DNA of 23,486 nucleotides from Punctularia strigosozonata HHB-11173 SS5 (GCF_000264995.1 NW_006767444.1:1009624-1033109); one strand, 5' to 3'; shown: positions 9,413-21,775, counted from the first letter of the stretch. The notes: a model not told the origin generated them from the letters alone. Made by a program: numbers and translations.

Positions 9413-12400
9413 ATGGTCTCTAGCCTTGCCGCGCAGCTCGCGCAAGGGGCCTCGCTCAATTCTTCTCTCCTGGTTGACCGCTCACGACGCGGACCTACTC
9501 AATCCTATCTCTTCACGGGCCGCAGCGCGGACGAACACGACTTGGACTCTATATATGCCCTCGGATGCAATGGACTACTGCAGCTCGGTCGCCTCAACTC
9601 CGCATTCACGGCGTTCGCGGATACTCTGTTTTCTGACCAGGCGAAGACGACGGACAGGACGCTGCAGACGAAGGCGCAGAACGAGGAACTGGACAACTTG
9701 ATCGCGGAGTTTCTACAGTGCTTGGGTCCGTGGCTGCTCGAGGCCCCGGCAGGAAAAGTGTTGGAGTGGCTCGTGAGGCGGTTCAGGTGCGCTTTAGAAC
9801 AAAAAATGCATCCGTTGGAGGCAGAGAATGACTACTTTGTGCCTGCTCTTCAGAATTCACGAGTTCAACGTTGAATCCGTCATTGCCCTATTCCTCCCAT
9901 ACCACGAATCGCCTCACTTCGCGAAGATGGTTACTATCCTTCACATCCGGTGCGCCTTACGCAACTCATGTCGGTGCTACTCCATCTGCTTACATTCCTA
10001 TTCATATATGCAGCGACCACCCCACATGGCGCTTCCTTCAGCCCTTCGCGAAAGCGGGAAAGTCACTCCCTCGGACCGCCCTCGTCACCGAGATGCTCAA
10101 ATCGCCCGAGCTTACGCGGTCTGCCGTCTCTCTCCTCCCCGCCGCGCTTCGCGCTCAACACGTCCACCGTACCCTCGTTGCATTCACGGCCGGCACGCTG
10201 CTCGAGTACATCTCACGCTCGGAGGGCTTGTCCGAGGGCGTGCTCGCGATGCTCATACCCGCTTTCCTAGCGCCGTTGGAGAAGGACGTGCTCTCAAGGG
10301 GCGAAGAAGGTGGCAGGCCTGCAATGTTGATCAGAGAGGCTATTGTGAGTGTTCCTCTCCCACGTTCCCATTTGTCATCGCCGTTGACGTCTGTCAGCTC
10401 GGGAGTTATGTCCTGCTGGCCGCTCTCAGTCAAAGAAGCACCCTCACTCCGGCTGCACTTAAAACCGCTCTCGAGCGCATGGCTGCGGCTGCGACTTCGG
10501 GCCATGTTGAGGCTAGTCAGTTCATAAACGCGGCCGTGGCGGTATGCGCGCCGCAAGAGGAACTGGAGACGTTGAAGCTGCCCTTGTCTGCGTGAGTCGC
10601 GCCTCGACATATCGTTGGAGAGCACACGATGCTCACCATTCACATGACTTTGTCACAGGGAGATTTCGGACGCCGCTATCAAGGCGCTCGCGTATCACGG
10701 CTCGGACAAGCTCCTAGGTCCTGTGTTAAATAGGGCACTCTCGCCATCAAAGGAAACGCTCTCCGTAGAGATCGCATATCTCGTCGAGAAGCTCTTCACG
10801 GCGTCCAACCCGCCAAGTTCTCTCATTCGCCGCATCACTGCCCTGCTACTCGCGAGAGCGATCCGAAGCAAAAATCGACATGACGCGGAGCGCGCACTGC
10901 TCGCAACGGTTCAACAACGGCATCTCGAGGTGTTCAAAAGCGCTTGTGACGAGTACCTAACCCGTACCGAGGAAGAAGACGACGAAGACCACACTGCCTT
11001 GAGGAATGAAGTGGATCAACTTCTAATCTCCCTGTCGCTGCCGCCGGTACGTTTGTGAACTCGTCTGCTCCAAGGTATGCCAGTCTCATATTCTCGCACC
11101 TTTAGGCAGCCTCCGGGAGTAAACACGCCCTTGCCGATCCGGACATGATCCTCGCTTCCGCACACGCAGACGCGTCCGTCCGTCTCGCCGCCGTCCGGAA
11201 GCTCATCGGCACGCTCATCGAAAATTCCTCCAGTACAGACGAGGCAGAGCTGCAATCTATCCGCTCAGCGCTCCTCCAGCGCGTCCATGACACCGACCCC
11301 TCCGTCGTCGGCGAGTTATACGCCCATCCCGAGCTCATCCTCCCCAGCATCGCGGAAGAGGAAAACGACGAATTCCTCGCGACTCTCGCCGCGCACCTCG
11401 AGTCGAGCGGTTCGCGCCAACTCATTAGGTTGCACCTTACCTTCGTCGCCGCCCACTCCAGCGCGTCATCGTCTGCCGGGTCCACGTTCGACTCTAACGC
11501 CGCAGTGCTGCGCCTATTCTTCCCCTTCCTGATATTCTCTAAGCCGAGACAGAAGAGCGCAGCCGCGGCTTGGGATGTTGTCCAGGCTCATGAAGGTATC
11601 GCCGACTCGGCGCTACTGAAGGGCTGTGTCGACGTCTTGAAAAAATCGGGCGAAATAACCGGGGAGATCGCGATGCGCGAAGCCAACGCCTCCATCGCGG
11701 AGAAGCTAGCAGAGAACCTCATCGCGTTGAACAGCTACGAACAGGTTATAGGGGAGGTTATAGCCCGTCTGCACGAGTCTTCCACATCACCCAATGGCCC
11801 GCACGCGCGCATCCTTGCGTACCTCGTGTTACGATCCTTGCTCAGTCGACTTTCCAGCGAGCAGCAAGTCGAGATGGCACATCGAGCTTTGGACGCCATC
11901 GATTTGCAGTCGCTGGACGCGTTCGCCGAATCGCTGGCCAGAACACAAAGTTCGGAAGACCCACTAGGTGATGACGCGCTCAATCACGCCATTGTAACGA
12001 AGCCAACCAGTCCGAACACGCTCCGTCGCCTACAGGCGTCCTTGTTCGCCTTCTTGCCACAAATCCATAAACCAGAGAGCAATGCGCTTCCTTGGCTCGC
12101 TCAGTCTGGAGATGTGGGTGACGACTCTACGTGGAAAAGGCGCCTATTGACAATGTTACAGGACCACGGTCTTCGTTACGTCCAACTCATGCGTAGGTTG
12201 TACGCCCTGGCCAACGCCACTGGCACGGTGCCGCTTCTCTCTGCGACGATCAACCGCAACCTCTTCGTGGCGCTGGCCACGGACTCGCTCGCATTCCTCG
12301 CCGGCATCTGGATTCGCCGAGACGGAACGGATAGCATCCGTAAGATCGCGCTAGCGCACGCTGTCGCCTTCCTCGCTGCACACACGGATATGCCGAAGCC

Positions 12401-15400
12401 GGTCGACTTCCAGACAGTGCTTCCGTGTCTGTTGGTCGGGCTGCAAAGTGGGGATAGACCGATGCGCGAGGGCGCGATGTCGTGCGTCGTTGTTTTGGCG
12501 CAGCTGGCCACGGCGCAGCAGGCGTCCGCGGTTTATGCGCTGGATACGATCTATGGGAGCCACTCCGGTATGTCCTCCTAGAGACCTCCTGTTCATGAGG
12601 GGTACTGACGAGAAAAATAGCCGGGTTGCAGTACGTGGAATGGGAAGATTCGCGCAGGTACTTGGCAGCCCTTGTCGAACGTCAGGACCATCTGGTCAGC
12701 GACAGCTCTCAATTGCGTGTCTTCCATCGCGAGCTTCTGAGCCGAAGCAAGTCCGACTCGAAAAAGGACGGCGGGTGCGGTCATCGTCTTGTTTTGCCCT
12801 GTTAGCATCTCATCGTAATCGTGCTCCGTGCAGGTATAAGCAGCGCATGTTGTGCTATCTACTTTCACACGTTAGCAACGCGCCGGCGATGGATGTGCGC
12901 CTGCCTATCCTCAGATCATTGCAGGACGTCAAGCACGTGGTCAAGTTCCAGATGCTCATGCCGGTCGTGCAACGTCAGATCGACTTCGTCGAAGCTCACT
13001 CCGAAGTGGCAAACGGAGAAGGCGACGCCGGGTTCGACGAATTCATGACATTGTGTGCGGCATCAGTAGGCGGTCCTGCAGCGCGAGATTGCAATGAGCC
13101 ATCTTCGCAGCAGTGGCCTTTGTTTGGGAAGGCACTGCAATGGTCATTCGGTCCCGGTGGGTCTTATTTTCTAGGTCCTTCGATAGGGTGGTTAGACGTG
13201 ACATGCGTCCGATAACCTCCCTTGTCCGGCCTTACCGATCTTCGTGGTCTGATTTGACGCTCACCGACGGTATTACAGGCATCAACATATGCCCCAACAT
13301 GCGTAAAGCGATGACGGACAACCTGCGTGACCATCTTTTCGCCGCTCTGAACAACGAACGCAAGATGGAGTTGTGCTCAGTCCTATTGGAAATCGGAAGC
13401 CAAGGAGGAGACGTCGTCAGTTCCCTTCCCTTCATAGTCTGTGCATTTTTCTCACTGAACGTCTAGCGTAACGAGTGTCTCGGTGCGCTATCGCACTTGT
13501 TGAACGATGTCCCCGTCATCGTCAAGCTGTTGACGACCGTTCAACCCGCGTCCGACGCTCATGCGAACCGTAGCGCGAAACGAGCCAAATTGGATGGGTA
13601 AGTACCGTTGATGCGCTCAATCCGTTGTATCTGACCATCGGAACCAGCGTCGTGGAAGAGGATAGCCTCCAGTCTTTGGCCTTACTTGCAGAGGCTCTCA
13701 ATAACAAGACTCTCCCGGCATCATTCGACCTTGTGTCAGCTTTGTTGGATACTTTGTCCAGTGTGGTTCATTCCGATGCTACGTTGCAGCTGCAGAGAGG
13801 TTACGTGGCTCAACTGTTGATGTCTGCCCTTGACAACGTCACGTCGCGTCTCGTGGTATGTCTTGTGACTTCAGTGATCGCATGCTGCTAATGCGAGCAC
13901 AGGAATTACCGAATATTGAGCCTAGCCCCATCCGTGCGAGCATCCTGGTGGATGTTATTCGAAGTAAGGGATTCAACTTGCTCATTCAGCATAGATTCTC
14001 AAACTACTCCCAGTTACCGACAATCCACAAACTTTCCACCAGGCCTTGCTGCTCATGGCAACCTTGGCCCGCCTGGCTCCGGACGCTGTCGTGCAAAATA
14101 TTATGCCCATATTCATATTCATGGGCTCAAACGTTTTCCACCGTGACGATCCCTATAGTTTCCGCGTGGTGCAGAAGGTGTGTCGGTTGTTCCCGCCACG
14201 CATAGCTGTACTGAATATTGGACAGACTATCGACAGCATCGTTCCAGTCATGATGGCTACGCTGAGGACTTCACACGAACAAAAACGGGACTTATGGATA
14301 GCTGCCAGGAGCTTCCTGCAACTGTTCACCGACGCGGTGAACCACGTACCTCGTCATCGCCGCCTTGGGTGATGATTTCTCGGCTAGCCGTTCAAGCAAC
14401 GTTTGGCTTACAATATCCGTAGATTTTACTCTCATCTTGTCGACGTTTTGGGGGCAGAAGAGTTCCTGTCCCCAGTCACCATGCTTCTCGTGGACAAGGT
14501 GGCAAGCAGAGTAGCTAGGCAAAGTAGGGAAGAAGCGCGGCAATCGCTCATTATTCCTCTTGCACTGCTTCATCGATCCAGTCGCGCGCTGCAGATCACG
14601 GTATGCACATCTGTATCACATGGGCAATCGCCGGCTAACATTGCAACAGTCGTTCTTAGATTTCCTCGACGAAGCTTACGACTCTCTTCTTACTGCTTTT
14701 GACATGACACCAGAGCGGAACGTATTTCTGTCTGCCTCTCCGTAAGTGTTAGTGAGTGAACCAGGTCATTTTACTCAATTGGAGTTACCAGGGATCCCGA
14801 CGAAGACCACCCATCGCGATCCAAGCAGCTATTGCGACGCGCGCACGCTCTCCTTGTTCTTGTTGCGGAAAGCTTCAAGCTGGCAAAAGAGCCATTTGTC
14901 GGCCCTGCCTCCGAGGACGCAGGGGTAACTATTGGCTCAGTGGTCCCCAAGCTTTTACGTACATATTCGCTATCACCTTCTGGACGGGAGATGGACACCG
15001 CCATAGTTGGTCTCCACCGTACTGCACGTGTGTGTCTCGAGGAAGCGTTGCAAAAGATGGCAGTTCCAGACTTCGCTCGAGCGACGCTGCATATGCTCCG
15101 ATCCGGAGACGATCAGGTATGTCGCACACGATTACAAGAGGTGCTGCCACCGCTGATCGTGTGTTTTACCGCAGATCAAAGTCGCCGCGCTTACTTTGCT
15201 CATCGACCGTCTGCATCTGGTCACCGAGGATGCACGACAACTTATTGCCCCTGTGATTGCGCAGATAGTGGACGTCATTGTCGAAATCACTTCAACCTCA
15301 AAAAGTGAGAACCTGATCCAGGCAGCCTTCAAAAGCTTGAAGGAAATTAGCAACACGATGTGCGCTGGCGAAGAAGCATCCTTGATGCAGGGAATTCCTC

Positions 15401-17027
15401 CTGTTCTCGCCGCCATGCGGACCCGCAGTGACGCCGCAGCAGCAGTTTCTGTGTTACCTTCCTTATGGTAAGGAGGACCGCTTGACATTGACGATGCCAT
15501 CTGGATCTCACAATAACCATCAGCGTGGCTTTGGGCCCACGGGTCATACCGCACTTCCGGGCAGTTGTTCAGGAATGCATCGCGCTTGTGCGCGAAAGCT
15601 TCCGGGATATGGGTAAGAGCTGTTACTCCCGAATAGAGCCGACACTGAACTGAACCCGCCTGTGACAGAGTCGTCTTCTGCAGTGCATGACTGCCTCGAT
15701 GTGCTGAAGAAACTTCTTTCTTCTATTCCTTCGTTCTGGGGAAGCGCAGATATTGCCATGCTGGTGTCGCTATACATGGATTATTCCGTCGCTCCAGGGA
15801 GCCAATCTTCACCTGTAGAGGGAGTCATACGTGCACTTGCAAAACGTGCACCTTCAGATCTGCTACTGACCACGCTCTGCGAGATGTGGCCCTCCGGCGG
15901 TCTAAAGGTCAGTAAATATGCCTTTTTGAGGCATAAAGCTTACTCTGCTTTAGGATGTTCGCAAATATCTGGCGTACTTCGAATGTATGAAACGTGCTCT
16001 TCGCATCGCACAGCGCACTGTGGTATCCGAACACATCCGGCAGTTGTTCAAGGTCTTCATGGCGGCCTTCGACCTTCGGCACGATGTTGAATCCGAATCC
16101 ATCGAGGAGGTCAATCGAATCTGCGTTGCATGATAACTTATAACTTATGACGAGTCTGCAGGCCGAGCATCGTGCAATTGAGGCCTTCGTTGAATTGACG
16201 TCGAAGCTGAACGATATCTCATTCAAGCCACTCTTCCGGCGCCTATACGATTGGTCGTTCACTAACAGCAACCTATCCGCACGTCAAGTCACATTCTGCC
16301 GCACATTCATGGCGTTGTTAGAATACTTCAAGGTAAGTTCGAACATTGCGTACTTCACTGCATCCGCTCACGGCTTTCCCAGGCTCTAATGACACCCTAC
16401 ATGTCATTCTTGTTGCAACCCTTCATCGAGAAACTACTTGCATACTCTTCTGGGTCCGAACGGGATAGAACCCTGTGGACATCTGTTATCCAGGTCCTGG
16501 TCAGGAGTCTTGCATTTGATGACGGAGGCAAGTGGAACCGGATGACCCGTGTGCCTCCTCGCTGACTTGCATGTCCAGCATTCTGGAGAGATGACAAATT
16601 GCGTGCTCTCGTCTCCCCGCTCGTGAATCAGCTCGCGGTTTGCATCAACCTGAACATCGCGGAAGGACGTGATCTGCTTTCAACCTGCCTCACAGCTGTA
16701 GTTGACGCCACTACCGACGACGATTTGCTCAAGAGTATCAACCTGAAGGTATTAATGCATACACGCTCGGAAGAAGTCAAGCTGCGGATTCTTGCCCTCA
16801 ATTGCTCCACGACTCTGTGGGCGGAGCATGGAGGCAAACTCCTCGGTTGGTTGTCTGCTCGCTGCGGAAATGATCTCTAGCTAATCCTTGCGCATTTGCC
16901 AGGTCTTGCGACAGAAACAGCGACATTTATTGCCGAGTGCGCGGAGGACGAGTCCGACAATGTAGTCAAGGCTGCGATAGAGCTGAAGGATGCTGTGGAG
17001 AGTGTCGCGGGAAGCATACAGGTGTAA
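9413..17027 (+). CDS. UTP10: U3 snoRNP / small-subunit processome HEAT-repeat protein Utp10
   Basis: Twenty-four exons join in phase (6,294 nt, 2,097 aa): 9413-9786, 9854-9949, 10014-10344, 10398-10591, 10659-11046, 11106-12567, 12621-12774, 12834-13156, 13279-13415, 13467-13597, 13648-13855, 13903-13963, 14014-14368, 14423-14600, 14650-14741, 14792-15116, 15175-15467, 15524-15612, 15669-15907, 15954-16109, 16162-16332, 16383-16527, 16579-16845, 16903-17027. Family landmarks are the N-terminus SSLAAQLAQGA, WLVRRFRIHEFN (about 119-130), MPIFIFMGSNVFHRDD and HVPRHRR (about 1398-1403), and a BP28CT-type region (about 1790-1960). The protein is helical HEAT-like throughout. Utp10 belongs to the t-UTP group, which binds nascent pre-rRNA in the nucleolus and is needed for 18S processing and efficient Pol I transcription. 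At 2,097 aa it is longer than the yeast protein (about 1,770). One intron is GC-AG, and one is unusually long (13157-13278). Confidence 0.95.
13157..13278 (+). other. UTP10: long UTP10 intron (122 nt)
   Basis: The other UTP10 introns are 46-67 nt. The chosen donor (CCCG|GTGGGT) and acceptor (TTACAG|GC) keep phase and give continuous family-like sequence (ALQWSFGPGINICPNMRKAM). Internal GT and AG dinucleotides would allow a small extra exon, so the local model is less certain than the rest of the gene. Confidence 0.6.
16528..16578 (+). other. UTP10: GC-AG intron in UTP10
   Basis: The exon ends GACGGAG and the intron starts GCAAGT, the optimal donor context for GC-AG introns; the acceptor is TGTCCAG. 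Splicing here gives LAFDDGAFWRDDKLRALV, in phase on both sides. The nearest GT (four bases on) would shift the frame. Retaining the intron would add an in-frame TGA. Confidence 0.85.
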
Positions 17028-17122
17028 TAACAAAATGTAATAACTAAGCAAGGGTATAGATGAAATCGTGTGCTAAGAAACAGTCCCTTGTGAGTCCATG
17101 CTCTCGCCACTTTGCCGCCTAT

Positions 17123-20100
17123 TCAAACGCGTTTCGATGTTTGTACAATCCGAGAGTAATTGGGCAATGACTGAATGCCTGCAAGCGCTGCGAATGAACG
17201 GAGTCTAGACAGGCAAATAATAAGCCAAGGTGCTTCGATGTATGAAAGATGCACGACAAACCGCGAGAAGTTCCTTTGGTGTCGGACGGGAAGCAGCAGG
17301 CATCGAGCACCGAGCCAGGAAGTCGTGTAGAGATCGCGAGTAGGCGTCAGGATCATCGAGCGGAGGCCATTGGCGGCCGATCTGACTGGCATCTTGCACG
17401 TCCGAAAACGGAGGTACAGTTTGCAGCGTTTCCCAGATAGTGGCTCCGAGGGACCACACGTCGACCTTCAAAGCATCGTATGATCCACTCCGTACCTCCG
17501 GAGCCTAGCGTGAAGATGCGTGAGGGAGGCTCATGTACTGGTGACAAACAATCCCCCACCTGCCAATAGACAACCCCTACTACGTCGGAGCATGTCGGGC
17601 TCTCCGCCGTTACGCGCACGCCGTTGGAAAAATCGGCTGTGGCAGCAATCAGAAGGAATGGGAGGATCCATGCTGAAAAATCCTTACCCAGCTTCAGAAC
17701 GCCTTCACAGTTCAAGAGCATGTTATCAGATCGCACATCCCGATGTGCGATGCCATGCGTCTGAAGATACGACAACCCGGACAAGATCTGGGGAAGAGTG
17801 TCACGGGGGTCAGGATTGCAAAGCTATCAGCAGGGCAGAAAACCCACGTCTGAGGCGAACCGGGCGACGATCACCTCCGTGATCTCCAGGCCCTCCTCCA
17901 CAAGTCCGATCACGTCCGCCAAGCTCCGCTCCATGAGCTCCATCCGTATCCAAAGCGAATCCTCTACCAGGTCCATGTAGAGACCATCCATGGTCAATAT
18001 GTTTGGATGACTGAGACCCCTCATCAAGCTGAGTTCGTGCTTCAGCTCGCCTATCTTCGGGCTCCCGGTCGGGCTGACTTGCACGTTCTTGATCGCGACT
18101 GTCTGTTTGTTCGATGACGGGGAGCTGTCCTTCGCCGCGGCTCGAGCCCACGCCTTCGCAGACGGCGTATGAGATGCTGCAGAGGACAGGTCTGGGAGCG
18201 GAACGACGCGTGCGGCATACACGCTGCCCGACTCGCCCTCCGCGATCTCGCGAAGATCGACGTATCGTTCACGTGGGTCGAGCGCATCGTTGATAAAGTC
18301 ATCGAGCGGCGCAAGGACCTCGGCGAGCCACCCGCGATAGCGTACCGCGGGGGTTGCGGGTGACAGCGAGCTCGGAGATGAGGGATTCTTCGAGTGGGCA
18401 GGGGATGTGACCGGAGACTTCCCCGCTGAGGTCGTAGCAGAGTTTGCCTCCGGTGGGATGCCGCTGATAACGATCCGCGGGCGCTGATTCCTCTTCTGGG
18501 CAGCGGCGGACAAAGGCGAGGTCGACTGGGACCTGATATGTACCGTCTCCGTCTCCTGACTCTCCTTCTCTTCCCGCTCCCCATCGTCATCCGAGGCTGA
18601 GTCAGACGCTTCCTCGGGCTCGTCCTGGTCCAGCTCAAAGAAGCTCTGGGTGGCGCTCGGGCTCGGACTGGGGGTCGCTTGCAAGTAGGCAAGCGACGGC
18701 GTCTTTGGTGTCTTCGGAGCATCGCTCGCGCCCTCCGACGACACGGACGTCGCTACCGTCTGCCGCCTCGACGAGCCCGTGAGCGACGTCCACCCGCTCT
18801 CGGCGCTCCCGCTGCCACTCCGACTCGCGCTCCCGCTACCACTACCTTCGTCCTCCGGCTCTTCGTCCTCGTCCACGCCCTCTATAGTCTGGTGCACACC
18901 CTCCAGCAGCAGGCTCAACCCTCGATCTTGCCTCAGGTCGGTCCGCGGCTGCAAGTCTGCACCGGCCTCATTCCTCCCTACGTCCCTCTTCTCCACCGGC
19001 GATGTCCCCGCCGACCCTGACCTACTCCTTACTCCAGCCCCAATCACATTCGCCTTCGTTGCGTATGCCACCACCGCACCCCGCACGATGCTCGCTCCCT
19101 CCGCCGAACTGCGGTCCACATCCCGCAGCGTTGATGCTGAGTCCCTCTCCGGCCTGACCGTCAGGTTGGAGTCGCGGTTGTCCCCCCTCCTCGTCACGCC
19201 CGGCAGTAAAAATTCGTCGTCCTCATCTTCCTCCTCCTCTCGCCGATTCGGTACCGTCATCCCTGCGGACAGCGGTGACCGGCCCGCGATCGCCTCCCGC
19301 GCAAGCCTCTCCATCAGCTTCCGTCTGTCCGGGCTGCTCAGCGTCGCAGGAATGACCGGGCTGCCCTCCTCGCCCTCGTCCAACGCGGGGCTCCTCACCA
19401 GCACGGACGCCACGCCCGGTGAGTCCTGCCGCACCATTCCCAGCAGCTCGTTCCACAACGGCGTCGTCGCTGGCGGCGCCGCGTCTCCCTCCTCCGCTAT
19501 ACTGGACCGCGACGACGGCCGGCCGAGCGACGTGAGCGGAACGGGTTTGTGCTTCGTCTTAGGACTCGTGACGTTCGGCGCGGCCGTCGACGGAGGGGAG
19601 GCGGTCTGCGCCCCAATCGGCGCGAACGAGCTGTAGCTCGGCGGACTCGGGAATTCGCTAAGGTCCAAGCTCGGATCCGTATCACTTCGCCTCGAATAGT
19701 CGCTGACCGTGCTCCCGTCCGTCATCTCCCGCTCTCGCTCCCTCTCGTGCGGTCGCACCGCCGGCTCCTCTGCGACCTCCTGCTGCGGCTTCCTCCTCAA
19801 CGACGACCCGCGGGGCGGATAGCCCTTGGGCACCACACTGGCGCTCGCCGGGCTTCCCTTCGCGCTGGCCGAGCTCGATCCCCCTGACCCGGCGCTCGGC
19901 AGCACCGCCGAGTCGCGCCTCCCCTTGCTCTCCCACGGCTTACCGCCGCCCGCACCATCTTCTCGCGCGCTCGGTATGCTGGAGAACAGCTCCTCGGTCC
20001 AGCTCGTGAGATCGCCGAGCGGCGCGTCGAGCGACAGCCGGGGAGGCGCGAACGACATGCGTTTTCGTCGCGGCGGGGACGTGAGCGAAGCGGCGGTAAA

Positions 20101-21775
20101 CGTCGATGTGGACGCGGACGCGAAGGAAGCATTGTTGGAGGCGGAGTCGGACGGCCTGCCGGGAGAGGATGTGGTAGACGCGGGAGACGAGATAGATGCC
20201 GAAGCCGAAGCCAGGGAGGTGACCTGGTCCTGCTCCTGCAGCCTGGGCGGCTGCGGCGGGGGGTCCTTGTTCGGCGTCGTCGTCCCAAACTGGCCAGAGT
20301 CCATTCCTCCGAACCCCGCCTTCTCCTTCTCGGGTAGCGGCACCATGGATCGATCGGACGATGCGTACGCGGGGGGTGGCGTGAACGGTGTTACGGGGTT
20401 GTTCACCACCACGAGCTCGGGCTGCTCGCGCGTGCGCTGCCGCGTTGGCCTGGAGCGTGGTTGTAGCGGCGTAGAATCTGCTATTGTGAGCGGCGCTGGC
20501 GCCGTGGCCGGAATCACAGGAGATGAGGAAAGCGAACGTTGAGAAGAGGATGTCGTAGATATGGAATGCTGTAGCGTGATTTGCGGCGCGGGTGAGGTTG
20601 ATGATGGCAGAGGCTCGTCGCTCGTGAAACTGGACGAGCTCGACGCGTTCGAGTACTTGCGCTGTGCCGCGGCCGGGCGCCGTCGGGATGCGGATGCGGA
20701 GGAGGACGCGAGGGAGTATTGCGAGTCCGAGCGCGGGAGCGAGCTCATGCGAGGCCGGGGCACGATACCGACGCCAGCTGCCCGGGGGATCGTGCCCGTG
20801 CCCAATATCGGCTGTTGGGGGGCATAGGGGTTCGGGAGTTCGAGGTCGACATGATTGGAGAGGGATGCGGTGGAGGCGGAGGCGAGCGTCTGCGGTGAGC
20901 GCGCGCGAAGACGCTGTTGGAGGATCGCGGCGATCTCGTCGTCAGTGAAGCCGGCCTGTGCGAGGGAGGCGGTCCATGAGGGTGGCAATCCGCCGAACCT
21001 GCGTGTACACGATGTGAGCGATGGGATGATCCGGGATCAGAACGGAGAAACTGGGCGAGTGAAGGGGGATTGATCGCTGAATACGGCGGGAGAGGGGACA
21101 TACGCTTCGTCGACGTGAACATTGTGCTATATATGCGCATATAGACAGATATATCAGTCAGTCTCGCGCTCGATCAACCACATAAAACAGAGAGGAAGGG
21201 AGACGCACCTGGAAGTTCCATGGCATCGATATACCCTCGTCTTGTTGCGGTGGTGGAGCCGGGAGCTCAGGTTTTGGCGGCTTTGGGCTCTTGCTGCGGC
21301 CGAACATGAGCTTGGCGAACGGGCTCTTACGAGGCGCTGCATCGGGTGTTAGGAGGCCGTTACTGCTACCCCCGCTGGGCAAACGCGGAGTCGAGCCATT
21401 CGAGAGGTTGGTGAGCGACGGCGCGTCGACCTGGACGAAGCCATAGGGGGGCGAACGCGGGGCGGGCGTGCCTGGTAGCGACGGCGTCTGACTACGACTA
21501 TACGCGCTCGTAGGGTTCAAGCTGGTACCGCTGGTGGGGTTGTTCGGATGGTTGTTGTAGGCATTGTAGATGGGGGTGTTGAAGGAGGAGGGTGCGGCAG
21601 AGACGTCGGATGGCGCGAGGGAGACGAACGAGCGGTTGTCGGGCTGGAGGTAGTACTCGTCCTTCGGAGGCGGCGGGGGCGGCTTCCCCGACGATGAGCC
21701 CGCGCCTGAGCCCGCGCCCAGCTTGAAGACCTTCAGCGTCGAGAAGCGCGAGTGTTGTCGACCGTTCGTGCTCAT
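17123..21775 (-). CDS. p21-activated (PAK/Ste20-like) protein kinase with CRIB domain and divergent catalytic residues
   Basis: Seven exons from the 5' end: 21775-21209, 21126-21104, 20998-17848, 17787-17688, 17636-17560, 17504-17255, 17187-17123 (about 1,410 aa). The N-terminus has Pro-rich runs. The CRIB motif (ISMPWNFQ-HNVHV, 182-194) precedes an inhibitory-type segment (GLPPSW, AGFTDDEIAAIL). A Ser/Thr/Pro-rich, partly acidic disordered linker spans about 220-1090. The kinase domain is about 1109-1395: Gly loop GESGSV, a 35-residue insert, VAIK lysine K1167, HRDVRSDN (1262-1269), DFS (1282-1284) and APE (1307-1309). PAKs are Rho/Cdc42 effectors controlling polarity and growth. There is no PH domain, so it is not a Cla4 type. 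The DFG glycine, the catalytic-loop lysine and the activation-loop threonine are replaced. The last junction is uncertain: a donor after 17262 would give a different tail, ending at 17119. Confidence 0.9.
21104..21126 (-). other. 23-nt microexon encoding the second half of the CRIB motif
   Basis: The reverse complement codes HNVHVDEA, with the last codon split. It has a TATATAG acceptor and a GTATGT donor, and sits between introns of 82 and 105 nt. It completes the I-S-x-P-x-x-F-x-H-x-x-H signature begun in exon 1. Skipping it would remove both histidines and shift the frame. Confidence 0.85.

Noticed and set aside
18779-19636. Plus-strand open frame of 285 codons opposite the kinase gene
   Set aside because: It is the antisense of the Ser/Pro-rich linker exon, whose GC-rich low-complexity codons keep other frames open. 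Its content is Ser/Pro/Ala runs with no domain.
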